The notes: generated by a model from the sequence alone, not told the origin. Shown: positions 7,483 through 14,340, counted from the first letter of the stretch. The stretch: DNA of 26,083 bases from CALBPI01 sp039033695 (GCA_039033695.1 JBCCCC010000027.1:1-26083); one strand, 5' to 3'. Numbers and translations: made by a program.

Positions 7483-9441
7483 TTATGACAGTTTCTCGCC
7501 AAGGCTCTGAAGGCCTGAGAAGGTCGTAATTAGATCTGAAGGAATTAACCCGGGCATCTCCGCATAAATTCCTAGGACAACCTCTCGTTTTAGTGCTGAC
7601 TCAGCCGTGTACTGCTTCAGCCTAGGAAACGTATTCTTAATCAGCTCCTCGAGATCATGTCCGCGCATTAACAATAGACTCTTCGGGACCGACGCAGTAG
7701 CTCCCCCACAGTACTGAACCACCGTTCTTTCTAATTCGTTTGCGTTGGGCAGAAGCCGCACGACAACTGCATCTACCAGTTTCTGAGCTCGCCCGGAGTC
7801 AAACTCACGTGCGTCAATGTATGACTCACCTTCCTCAAGGCCACAGTCTTCCTTAGCTAGAACTCTATCCCTCACGCACAGGCAGGCTAATGCCAATGGG
7901 TCCAAGATGAAGTTCTCTAAGCTATGACGGCTACAGTCACCCAACACCAATACATGATCGCTACCGGTATTCTTGCCATCCCAGTCGATAACACCAAAGA
8001 CCGTCTTTACGCCGTTTTTCCTCAGCAGCTTCACAGCTGTCAATACCTGCTTGTCACTACCTGAACCATCAGGCCCCGAGCTGATAAAGTTTAGAGAAAT
8101 TTCGGATTTCAGCTCTGCATTGCAAAAACCGAATAGGCGCTCTAAAAACTCAGCGTCGTGTTTGCTTTCGGTGAAGACTTGCCGGCGAAGATCATAGTTG
8201 ACACTTAGAGCTGGTATTCCAGCGGTTAAGATTGCAATAGCACGGTCCCTTTCGACCGGAACTACTGTTTTGGAGCTTTCGCCATTTATTGCAAAAACAG
8301 CCCCCTCTGGGGCTAGTGCCACTGTTGATGGGGAATGAGTCGTTAGGATGACTGGAATGTCTTTCTCTACGACGAGTACGTCATTTATGATGCCTAGCAC
8401 GCTCTGAACCATCGACGGGTGAAGCGTTGCGTCGATTTCATCAAAAAGAAGCAACTTTGGATATTGGATAAGTTGTCGAGAATCGGTTGAATAGTAAAGA
8501 CACAGGGCAAAAGACAAAATTACTCGTTCACCGGAAGAAAGGTCAGCAAATGCTAGTTCATCGTTTGTACGAGGGTGAATCAATCGCGGAACATAGTTAC
8601 TTGTCTCGTCGTACAAGTCGGGCGTCGTAATTTGAAACCCAAGTCCTGCTCGCTGGAGTACATCGTTTACAAATTCCCACGGAGGCGCTCCATGCTCCTT
8701 CAGAAACTCTTCATCTGTAAGCGGTTCAACATCGTGCCCCTTTTCCTTCTTTCGAAACTGTAGGAATTCATTGTCCTCCTTAGTCTTTTCGTATGATGCA
8801 AACAACCGGCCGAATGACTGTTGAAAGGGGTCTATGTAAGTCCAGCCGAACGGAAAGTACCTCCCAAAATCTTTCCTATTCAGAAGCACCAATGGCTTTT
8901 TTGAGATTTCTTGCATCGCCGTAAGCAACCTATTGACATTTGGGTCTCGTCGACCCGCTAGATTGATCGCGTTTTGCGATTGGCTTGATGCTATCTGCTG
9001 TAGTTGATCGAAAAGTGGTGCATTCTCTTCTGAGAGTCGCCGCCTGGTTGCATTTGGGTATAGCAGTGACCTCCTTATCGAAGGCCCGATTTCCGCCCGC
9101 AGCTCGGGATTCTGCGCAAGAAAATTTTCGATTTGTGAATCAGCTTGTTGTGTGTGCGGTGAGAGCAGATCCCAGTGGCGTGTACGTTCCTGATTAATTT
9201 GATTTCTGTCGATTGCGCCTTCGTCGTTCGGAATTAGATTTTGCCAGTTATATAGCCGAATTTGTGGTACGGCTTGTCCGGGCACAGCTACCGGTGTCCT
9301 TATCTGCCCTCCATTTATTGCTTCAAGTAGGTGCGTTTTTCCCGATCCATTCTTACCTGTTAGAACCGTGAATTTCGGAAGCTCAACCGGCTCTAAACTA
9401 TCGATCGATTTGTATTTTTCGCTGAAAATTAGGGAGACCAT
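7483..9441 (-). CDS. ABC-type ATPase fused to TOPRIM/DUF4435-like domain (PARIS/OLD-like)
   Basis: The protein has 652 residues from the ATG at 9439-9441; a TTG four codons upstream is possible. The N-terminal ABC/SMC-like ATPase (AAA_15/AAA_21 type) shows Walker A GKNGSGKT (29-36), signature LSSGE (301-305), Walker B LLLFDEID (D334, E335) and an H-loop His at 369. The C-terminal third looks like a TOPRIM/DUF4435 domain: TESKHD (E425, D429), then VIDWD (D486, D488), then RHSLENFILD, which matches the usual ExxxD, DxD and EN pattern of metal-binding residues. Fused ATPase-TOPRIM proteins occur in OLD nucleases, GajA of Gabija and fused AriA-AriB of PARIS, all anti-phage proteins. No GajB-type helicase is next to it. 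It sits 56 bases after the broken integrase, and a 26-bp tandem duplication covers its start. Confidence 0.85.
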   Translation of the reverse strand: MVSLIFSEKYKSIDSLEPVELPKFTVLTGKNGSGKTHLLEAINGGQIRTPVAVPGQAVPQIRLYNWQNLIPNDEGAIDRNQINQERTRHWDLLSPHTQQADSQIENFLAQNPELRAEIGPSIRRSLLYPNATRRRLSEENAPLFDQLQQIASSQSQNAINLAGRRDPNVNRLLTAMQEISKKPLVLLNRKDFGRYFPFGWTYIDPFQQSFGRLFASYEKTKEDNEFLQFRKKEKGHDVEPLTDEEFLKEHGAPPWEFVNDVLQRAGLGFQITTPDLYDETSNYVPRLIHPRTNDELAFADLSSGERVILSFALCLYYSTDSRQLIQYPKLLLFDEIDATLHPSMVQSVLGIINDVLVVEKDIPVILTTHSPSTVALAPEGAVFAINGESSKTVVPVERDRAIAILTAGIPALSVNYDLRRQVFTESKHDAEFLERLFGFCNAELKSEISLNFISSGPDGSGSDKQVLTAVKLLRKNGVKTVFGVIDWDGKNTGSDHVLVLGDCSRHSLENFILDPLALACLCVRDRVLAKEDCGLEEGESYIDAREFDSGRAQKLVDAVVVRLLPNANELERTVVQYCGGATASVPKSLLLMRGHDLEELIKNTFPRLKQYTAESALKREVVLGIYAEMPGLIPSDLITTFSGLQSLGEKLS

Positions 9442-9477
9442 CGGTTTCTGCAAATTAGGGAGACCATCGGTTTCTGC
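9426..9477. repeat. Exact 26-bp tandem duplication over the ATPase start codon
   Basis: Positions 9426-9451 and 9452-9477 are identical, 26 bp each and directly adjacent. Each copy carries, on the minus strand, the ATG and first codons of the ATPase. Because 26 is not a multiple of three, the upstream ATG (9465-9467) reads a different frame and stops after 12 codons. It therefore forms a small upstream ORF overlapping the true start. Confidence 0.97.
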
Positions 9478-9497
9478 GACTCTCGGGTTTGGCGCGC

Positions 9498-10317
9498 CTA
9501 CAACTCTAGAGCTGTATAGATAGAGTCGATTTCCTCATCTTGAATGCACAAGTACGCTAGCGTCTGCTGTTGGGTGGCATGCCCAAAATGCTTGCATAAG
9601 AAGCGGGATAGGGGTGTCTTGCTTCGTGCGCTGCATGTAGCCCCATGTCTTTCTCAGTGTATGGCTGCCGTAGTTACCTTTGCAGTTAGCCTTTCCACAC
9701 CAATCCTTCACCAGATTATTCAGGTACGGCACCGTCAGCGGCCGACTCGGATCTTTGCCGGCGAACAAGAACGAATCATCACCTACCCATGATAGATCTT
9801 TCATCTGCAGCGCCTTTCGCTCCAGATGCGTGAGAAGGTTCTGAATTGACGAGATACAACTATTGTTCAACGTCACGGCTCGATACTTCTTGGTTTTCTT
9901 CTGTTTGACCTCGAGTCGATCGCCGGTTTTGAGGTGCCGCACTTGGCCAAGCCTGATTGATAATAGCTCTGACGCCCGATATGCAGTGTTTACACCGACG
10001 ACGAATAGAGCAAAGTTCCGAGGGGAGGGCGCTAGCGCCTTCTTGATCTTGTTGACGGCATTGACGGTTCGAATCGGCTCGACTTTGATTGTGTCACCAA
10101 GCTTCGGATGGTTCGGATTTGGAATGGCTGTCGATATGTCAGCGTTTAGCATTTCATTAACTTTTCGATGTTTTGCTGGAATACTTAAGCAAAAATTACT
10201 CCCGCGCACACAGTAACATACTCTAAAAGCGTCGCTTAAGTCCAGAAAATCAATGAGTTGCCGTACTTTTTGGCGTCCTAACTTTTTGTAATAGTTGGGA
10301 TAGATGCGCTCAGTCAA
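9498..10317 (-). pseudogene. Tyrosine integrase, interrupted by a +1 frameshift
   Basis: Tyrosine recombinase motifs are clear: R114 in NTAYRASELL, a basic strand KQKKTKKYR (about 138-146), and H219-T-L-R222-K-T. The intact frame then runs out of register and stops at 9535. Removing one A from the AAAA run at 9585-9588 (plus strand) restores GHATQQQTLAYLCIQ, supplying the second His and the catalytic Tyr, and ends at a TAG at 9498-9500. The original frame gives 260 residues with a nonsense tail. The TTG start at 10317 is uncertain; an ATG at 10152 would give the compact ~217-residue form seen in small phage or island integrases. It lies 19 bases after the antitoxin stop. A sequencing error in the homopolymer is the alternative to true inactivation. 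Confidence 0.85.
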
Positions 10318-10336
10318 TAAACCCGTTCATCAGTTA

Positions 10337-10708
10337 TCAGACAAGGCGGGCTTCCAAATTGCGGCGAACGGTGTACAAATCCTGCATTGACCCCCGTAGC
10401 ATTATCGTCATCACGGATTCCCCATCTAACTCGGTATTCGGCCTACGGAGATAAGCAGTGGCCCTCGATCGATCCGGCATAAGCGTGCAAGCCGCTCGGT
10501 CGATGCCCAGGAGCAGACTCAGTCGCTCAATAACGTCCGCAGGCAAAGGATCCAGTTCGGCTGCTAAATCGGCAATATCTGTCTCAATGCCCAGTAATGC
10601 GTGCATTTCCGTTTTTGAGAGCTGCCATACGGAGGCAAAGGATTTCTCCAGCTTCAGACAGACTGAGAGTATTTGTTCGCTTGAGTAATGTTCTAGTGAC
10701 TTCTGCAC
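10337..10708 (-). CDS. MbcA/ParS/Xre-family antitoxin (DUF2384)
   Basis: The 123-residue protein has an N-terminal Xre-like helical part (about 25-60, WQLSKTEMHALLGI) and a C-terminal toxin-binding DUF2384 region. That region shows the family phrases IERLSLLLGIDRA, AYLRRPNTEL and GSMQDLYTVRRNLEARL. In known systems this antitoxin binds a RES-domain toxin that degrades NAD and autoregulates its promoter through the Xre part. No RES toxin is present here: the next gene on the strand is the integrase, 19 bases away. The GTG start at 10706-10708 lies 3 bases after the stop of the 67-aa membrane protein gene, so the two are very likely co-translated. It may be an orphan antitoxin, or one that controls the island's own genes. 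Confidence 0.85.
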   Translation of the reverse strand: MQKSLEHYSSEQILSVCLKLEKSFASVWQLSKTEMHALLGIETDIADLAAELDPLPADVIERLSLLLGIDRAACTLMPDRSRATAYLRRPNTELDGESVMTIMLRGSMQDLYTVRRNLEARLV

Positions 10709-10711
10709 TTG

Positions 10712-10915
10712 TCATTGATCTGTGCTGAGTTGGACTCTGTTGATCAAGAACGCCAAGAGTATCTGTAGGCCGAGTGTCTGTAGGATCGAAAGCGAAGGCA
10801 GGTCAAAAATGCCGCCGGCTATCCAATTCCAGAGCAACCAGGTTGGTATGGTCGTCAAGAGAGCGATAAAGACTTGGAAAACGGGAATAACTAGAAGCGT
10901 GAGTAATGCTGGCAT
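10712..10915 (-). CDS. Small membrane protein (67 aa)
   Basis: It encodes a 67-residue, strongly hydrophobic protein with two predicted spans: about 4-25 (LLTLLVIPVFQVFIALLTTI) and about 42-60 (LSILQTLGLQILLAFLI). A short motif TWLLWNWIAGGIFDLP joins them. Short proteins of this kind are common next to accessory genes, but no function is known to me. It starts at ATG 10913-10915 with only a weak Shine-Dalgarno (GGGAC) and ends 3 bases before the antitoxin gene. That position, first in the operon and coupled to an antitoxin, is where a toxin could sit, so a membrane toxin is possible but unproven. Confidence 0.65.
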   Translation of the reverse strand: MPALLTLLVIPVFQVFIALLTTIPTWLLWNWIAGGIFDLPSLSILQTLGLQILLAFLINRVQLSTDQ

Positions 10916-10994
10916 GAGTGCGTCCCAATTGAATGTTTCAACTGAGTTCTACGCGCCGACCTATTGCGATTCAATCCCAAAACACCTCGACATT

Positions 10995-11005
10995 TTGTTT
11001 AACAA
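10995..11005. promoter_or_regulatory. Palindrome TTGTTTAACAA (operator-like copy 1)
   Basis: This is an 11-bp perfect palindrome around a central T, located 80 bp upstream of the 67-aa membrane protein start. It matches a second copy 85 bp away, a spacing of about eight helical turns. That would suit a dimeric regulator such as the downstream Xre-type antitoxin. The regulator is inference. Confidence 0.45.
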
Positions 11006-11079
11006 TTTTGCTCTGTTGCGTAGGGCTTGTTCTAAAGTTTCGCACAGCTGTCCAGGGCAATTTCGTGGCAGAGTTAGAA

Positions 11080-11090
11080 TTGTTCAACAA
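11080..11090. promoter_or_regulatory. Palindrome TTGTTCAACAA (operator-like copy 2)
   Basis: This is the second TTGTTYAACAA palindrome in the leader, identical to copy 1 except for the central base. It lies between the candidate promoter (11163-11168) and copy 1, that is, within the transcribed leader if that promoter is used. Confidence 0.45.
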
Positions 11091-11162
11091 ATGTGCTCTT
11101 GGTGTGCAAAGAGTTTCCTCGGCTTCCATTGGTGTGAACCTTTGCGTTAAACGACTCCAGAC

Positions 11163-11195
11163 ATTATACCTAAACTACGCATAATGTATATTATG
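11163..11195 (-). promoter_or_regulatory. Candidate promoter with overlapping palindrome
   Basis: On the minus strand, TATAAT at 11168-11163 is a perfect -10 hexamer. The region of its -35 has no TTGACA match but is occupied by CATAATGTATATTATG (11180-11195), whose 6-bp arms are perfect inverted repeats. A palindrome over the -35 is a typical operator position and would suit an autoregulated toxin-antitoxin-like promoter driving the island genes. Confidence 0.4.
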
Positions 11196-11224
11196 TTAAA
11201 TAGTGTATTATATTGGCACTGACC

Positions 11225-11243
11225 ATGCCGCACCACGCGGCAT
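11225..11243 (-). terminator. 7-bp GC hairpin downstream of the MBL gene
   Basis: ATGCCGC (11225-11231) pairs with GCGGCAT (11237-11243) over a 5-base loop, about 58 bases beyond the MBL stop. There is no T-run, so it is either a 3'-end stabiliser or a weak terminator. A similar hairpin follows the Hsp20 gene. Confidence 0.4.
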
Positions 11244-11300
11244 CAGACGCTGTGCATACCGAAATCGGTGATTCGAGTAAGGTTCCAGATACCGTCGTCC

Positions 11301-12164
11301 TCATAGCGTGTTCACCGGGATTCTTAGGTAGGAAACGTCGTTGTCCTCCGCGGGCGGCAAATGTCCGGCGCGCATGTTGATCTGCACCGACGGCAATATC
11401 AACGTCGGCATATCGAGTGTTTTGTCCCGTGCTGTGCGCATGGCGACAAATTCGTCCTCAGTAACACCTTTCCCAATGTGCACGTTGTTGTCGCGTTCTG
11501 CTGCAACGGTCGTTTCCCAGGCGTACTCGTCTCGCCCGGGCGCCAGATAGTCGTGGCACATGAATAGCCGTGTATCAGCAGGTAGTGATAGCACCTTGTG
11601 AATCGACCGATATAAGGTTGCCGCATCGCCGCCCGGAAAGTCTGCGCGCGCCGTACCGTAGTCTGGCATGAACAACGTATCACCGACGAATGCCGCATCG
11701 CCGATCACGTAAGTCAGGCATGCCGGTGTATGCCCAGGCGTATGCATGACGCGAACCGTGAGCGCTCCCACGGAAAACGTTTCGCCATCCTTAAACAGGC
11801 GATCGAACTGCGAGCCATCCGTCGCGAACGCTTCTTCAACGTTGAATATGTTCTTGAAGAGCGATTGCACGTCAACAATGTGCTCCCCAATCCCGGTTTT
11901 CCCGCCCAGGGTTTCCGATAGATAGGGCGCGGCAGACAGGTGATCAGCGTGGGCATGCGTTTCAAGAATCCAGTCAACGTCAAGTTCGTTGCGTTGAACG
12001 AAATCGATAACTCTATCTGCCGCCACCGTGCTCGTACGACCGGATTTCGGATCATAATCGAGTACCGAGTCGATAATCGCGCATTTCGTTCCGTCTGGTT
12101 CCTTGACGACATACGTCACTGTGAAAGTGGGTAAATCGAAAAACGCTTCAATAATTGGATTCAT
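11301..12164 (-). CDS. MBL-fold sulfur dioxygenase-like protein (Blh/ETHE1-like)
   Basis: This is a 287-residue metallo-beta-lactamase-fold enzyme. Ligands are H70-A-H72-A-D74-H75, H145 in HTPGHTPACL, D162 in GDTLF and H204 in MCHDY. The HTPGHT, GDTLF and CHDY phrases are those of persulfide dioxygenases (ETHE1 and bacterial Blh proteins). These bind one iron and oxidise glutathione or protein persulfides to sulfite. The DUF442 domain often attached in Blh is absent. No signal peptide is seen, so it should be cytoplasmic. The ATG at 12162-12164 overlaps the stop of a 20-aa ORF as ATGA, so its translation is probably coupled to that ORF's strong Shine-Dalgarno; its own upstream site is weak. 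Hsp20 is the upstream neighbour on the same strand, in keeping with a stress role. Confidence 0.85.
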   Translation of the reverse strand: MNPIIEAFFDLPTFTVTYVVKEPDGTKCAIIDSVLDYDPKSGRTSTVAADRVIDFVQRNELDVDWILETHAHADHLSAAPYLSETLGGKTGIGEHIVDVQSLFKNIFNVEEAFATDGSQFDRLFKDGETFSVGALTVRVMHTPGHTPACLTYVIGDAAFVGDTLFMPDYGTARADFPGGDAATLYRSIHKVLSLPADTRLFMCHDYLAPGRDEYAWETTVAAERDNNVHIGKGVTEDEFVAMRTARDKTLDMPTLILPSVQINMRAGHLPPAEDNDVSYLRIPVNTL

Positions 12165-12223
12165 CGTGATTTCTCATAAGCCATCGTTGCGATACAGACG
12201 ATAACAACGAATTTCCAAGACAT
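12161..12223 (-). CDS. 20-aa hydrophobic small ORF coupled to the MBL gene
   Basis: ATG at 12221-12223 is preceded by a near-perfect Shine-Dalgarno, AAGGAGG, at 12228-12234 on the minus strand. It encodes 20 residues with a hydrophobic core (FVVIVCIATMA) and ends at a TGA that shares bases with the MBL start (ATGA). The very strong ribosome site and the exact overlap argue that it is translated, either as a small membrane peptide or as a leader that delivers ribosomes to the MBL start. No family is recognised. Confidence 0.55.
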   Translation of the reverse strand: MSWKFVVIVCIATMAYEKSR

Positions 12224-12437
12224 GTACCCTCCTTGCCCTCTCTACCCGTGTTTTGCACGATGTTCCTTGCGGTAAGTCTTGAACGCTCACCAGCCTACCA
12301 GTTTCTTGAAACTGCCTGGTGCTGACTCGACGCGTGTTTGATTCGGTATTGCTGGAGTAAGGTGGCATCGCAAGCGACGACCTACCCGACCGATTCAGTA
12401 CAAGCGACTGCACGACTGTGACGGCACATGCGATATC

Positions 12438-12455
12438 TGCCGCTCACGCGCGGCA
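12438..12455 (-). terminator. 6-bp hairpin directly after the Hsp20 stop
   Basis: TGCCGC (12438-12443) pairs with GCGGCA (12450-12455), immediately adjacent to the TGA of the Hsp20 gene. No T-run follows. The minus-strand core CTGATGCCGCG is shared with the hairpin at 11225-11243. Confidence 0.35.
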
Positions 12456-12905
12456 TCAGCTCACCTTAATCTTGGTGCTGCTCTCCTTGGGCGTCTCCTT
12501 AAGCTTCGGAATATGCACGCGCAACACGCCCTTCTTATAATCAGCCGTGATTCCAGCATCGTCGATGTTATCGGGTAGCGAGAACGACCGCGTGAATTCA
12601 CCATAGAAAGACTCTACGCGGTGGTATGTCTCCTCTTCGTCTTCTTTGCTGTGCTTGCGCTCACCTGTGATGGTCAACATACCATGCTGAATCGTCACAC
12701 GGATGTCTTCCTTGTCAACATCGGGGAGCTGCGCTTTGACCAGGTAGGCTCGCTTTGATTCTGTGATATCGGCGGACGGCGCCCATCGAGCAATGTTGCG
12801 ACCGTCGTCGTCAAATTGAGCCAACGACGTGCCATTGGTACCAGGCGATATCCTGCGAAAGAAGTCCTCTAGCTCGTGGAAGGGTTGCCATTTAGTCAGT
12901 TGCAT
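12456..12905 (-). CDS. Hsp20 / alpha-crystallin small heat-shock protein
   Basis: From the ATG at 12903-12905 this is 149 residues, the usual size for bacterial Hsp20. The start is chosen because AGGAGA sits 8 bases upstream and the protein then begins MQLTKWQPFHELEDFF, a typical Hsp20 N-terminus. A longer frame to 12977 is unlikely. The alpha-crystallin domain spans about 40-140, with GMLTITGERKH and the hallmark A-x-x-x-n-GVL version YKKGVLRVHIPK. The C-terminal tail contains the I-x-V type anchor (TKIKVS). It acts as an ATP-independent holdase for unfolding proteins. It is probably heat or stress regulated, though no sigma-32 promoter was confidently identified in the 198-bp upstream gap. 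Confidence 0.95.
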   Translation of the reverse strand: MQLTKWQPFHELEDFFRRISPGTNGTSLAQFDDDGRNIARWAPSADITESKRAYLVKAQLPDVDKEDIRVTIQHGMLTITGERKHSKEDEEETYHRVESFYGEFTRSFSLPDNIDDAGITADYKKGVLRVHIPKLKETPKESSTKIKVS

Positions 12906-13103
12906 CTCAGTGTCTCCTGCCATGGTTGCCAGTGCCCTAAGATTAGTGGGCACACTCCCATGCGCCCATCCGCACACGCCGCAGGGGTTTTGCGGTTATC
13001 CCTGAGTGCACTCTGGGAGCGTCGGCGCCCGCCGGATTCAGAACAATCGCGAGTCCACCACACGATACAACTCGTGAGGTACACGGACCTCTCAACCGGC
13101 TGC

Positions 13104-13790
13104 TTATTCCGTTATCGTTGGTATCACACGCTCAAATCGGCAGCGCGTGCCGTCTTCAAGCAAGATTGAGTCGTAAGCATCGAGAGTGCCCTTCGCCGGC
13201 GTGACGAATGAAATTGTCTTCGCTGCCATAATCCCCGGACAAGGTTGCGTGAACGTCACTCGCCAACCCGGACCTGCGTTACCTTGAAGAATCAGGATGC
13301 TGGCGGTCTCTGCATGCCAGCCGTCGAAACTTCCATCGGGTACAAGGTGCATCGAACTAGCGCGCACGTCCTCGCGCATGGCGCTTTCGAGGTTTGTGCG
13401 GCGCTTGAGCTGCTCAGCTTGTGCCTTGTCTAGTGGCGAGATATCTATCTCCCAAAGCACGTTGCTAGCAGACACAGCAATCGCATAGGTACCAGATTGC
13501 TCGAACAACTTCAGCCCTCGCCCGGTTCCCTGAAGCTGGGCAATCGTGCCGAGGAACCGACCGCTCTCGCCGTCATGCAGCCGCAGCTCAACCATCGCCG
13601 CCAGCGGCGTGTCACTCATTGCGCGCCAGTCGAGCAACCATGGCCCATTCATCTCAAATGTCGCCGTGCTGTCGGATTCGGTGCCAGAAAACTGCAACGT
13701 CTCCTGCGCGAGTCCGGACGAGACACCCGATCCCCACGCGATCGCGACCAGTGACATCACAAGCATAGAGTTGCGTCGCATTGCCGTCAT
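13104..13790 (-). CDS. Hypothetical secreted protein
   Basis: From the ATG at 13788-13790 the protein has 228 residues. The signal peptide includes MLVMSLVAIAWGSGVSSGLAQ and has a predicted cleavage after AQ at about residue 29. The longer frame to 13853 adds 21 basic residues and is less likely. The mature part is beta-rich with no cysteines until a pair near the C-terminus (one in TQPCPG, one in GTRCRF), which could form a disulfide. Phrases such as NGPWLLDWRA suggest a carbohydrate- or ligand-binding-like beta fold, but no family is recognised. It should be periplasmic. It stands alone, about 200 bp upstream of Hsp20. Confidence 0.7.
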   Translation of the reverse strand: MTAMRRNSMLVMSLVAIAWGSGVSSGLAQETLQFSGTESDSTATFEMNGPWLLDWRAMSDTPLAAMVELRLHDGESGRFLGTIAQLQGTGRGLKLFEQSGTYAIAVSASNVLWEIDISPLDKAQAEQLKRRTNLESAMREDVRASSMHLVPDGSFDGWHAETASILILQGNAGPGWRVTFTQPCPGIMAAKTISFVTPAKGTLDAYDSILLEDGTRCRFERVIPTITE

Positions 13791-13994
13791 GAGAAACACC
13801 CGTATCGTCGCCGATAATGGCGCAAGGATCCGCCTCAGCCACTGGCTCAGCAATAGGTGAAGTCCCCTACTCTTCCGCGCGACCCCACGTTATCGGTTAG
13901 CCGAAAGTCCGACCCGTCATGCTACAACTTCGCGGACGCGTTGCGGCTTTTATGATCCGCATAACGACGTGTTGCGGTTGTCGTAATTATGTTC

Positions 13995-14020
13995 AAAAAA
14001 AAGCGGCCGTGAGGCCGCTT
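13995..14020 (-). terminator. Strong intrinsic terminator
   Basis: On the minus strand an 8-bp stem (AAGCGGCC with GGCCGCTT) closes a TCAC loop and is followed by eight T residues (13995-14002). This is the clearest rho-independent terminator in the window. It ends a transcript coming from the right, either the candidate ncRNA or the 3' UTR of the alcohol dehydrogenase-permease operon. Confidence 0.85.
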
Positions 14021-14340
14021 TCTTAGTTTAGAAGAACACGCTGACAGGTCTGCTGGTCCCAGACATGCGATTGTCGCCGACCCTTTCGCACTAAGGCGTA
14101 TCAATCTTCCGACAACCGAATGCTGTTCTTAGTATCGGGCTGCCCAGGCATAGCGCTCTGATGATTCCGAGGTCTTCAGTAACGTTCCTTTAGCCGCACC
14201 TACGAACTCTCGTTCGATTCTTGGTGCGAAGGTTCTGCCTTCCGTGTTCACCGTCCCCGATACTGACCATGGCTCGGTCCACTTTCAGCAGGGCGGTGCT
14301 GGCGATCGAAACCACCAACCGCGAGGCCGAAGCCTCACGT
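14003..14340 (-). ncRNA. Candidate structured ncRNA ending at the terminator
   Basis: Reading the minus strand 5' to 3', the pairings are as follows. First comes a GAGGC-TTCG-GCCTC hairpin (14336-14323) with a C(UUCG)G tetraloop. A long-range 9-bp pairing of AGTATCGGG with CCCGATACT encloses a bipartite hairpin (GCACC/GGTGC and CGAAC/GTTCG, 14227-14196). A 7-bp stem of AAGAACA (14130-14124) with TGTTCTT (14038-14032) then encloses two stems, TTGTCG/CGACAA (14115-14071) and GTCTG/CAGAC (14064-14048). The terminator follows. So many nested complements ending at a strong terminator suggest a folded RNA of about 340 nt. The 5' end and promoter are not resolved, and a structured 3' UTR is the alternative. 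No known RNA family was recognised. Confidence 0.45.

Larger units (their letters stand above)
10916..11300. other. Island leader / regulatory region (385 bp)
   Basis: There is no gene in this stretch; plus-strand frames here look like chance openings. On the minus strand it is a long AT-rich leader upstream of the 67-aa membrane gene. It carries two 11-bp palindromes, a TATAAT-type -10 with an adjacent 16-bp palindromic element, and a hairpin near the 3' end of the following MBL gene. Composition changes sharply at about 11.22 kb, which marks the right edge of the AT-rich island. Confidence 0.6.

Noticed and set aside
12174..12413. 79-codon minus-strand frame between MBL and Hsp20
   Set aside because: It has no ribosome site, Arg/Ser-rich shadow-like composition, and overlaps the better-supported 20-aa ORF.
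14196..14227. tRNA-like GTTCGATTC T-loop sequence
   Set aside because: The flanking bases do not form a T-stem, and no acceptor or anticodon arm fits; it is one side of a bipartite hairpin instead.
14260..14330. Short resemblance to 6S RNA (GCGGTTGGTG and GCTCGGTCC)
   Set aside because: The two matches are on opposite strands and the rest of the 6S fold is absent, so they look coincidental.
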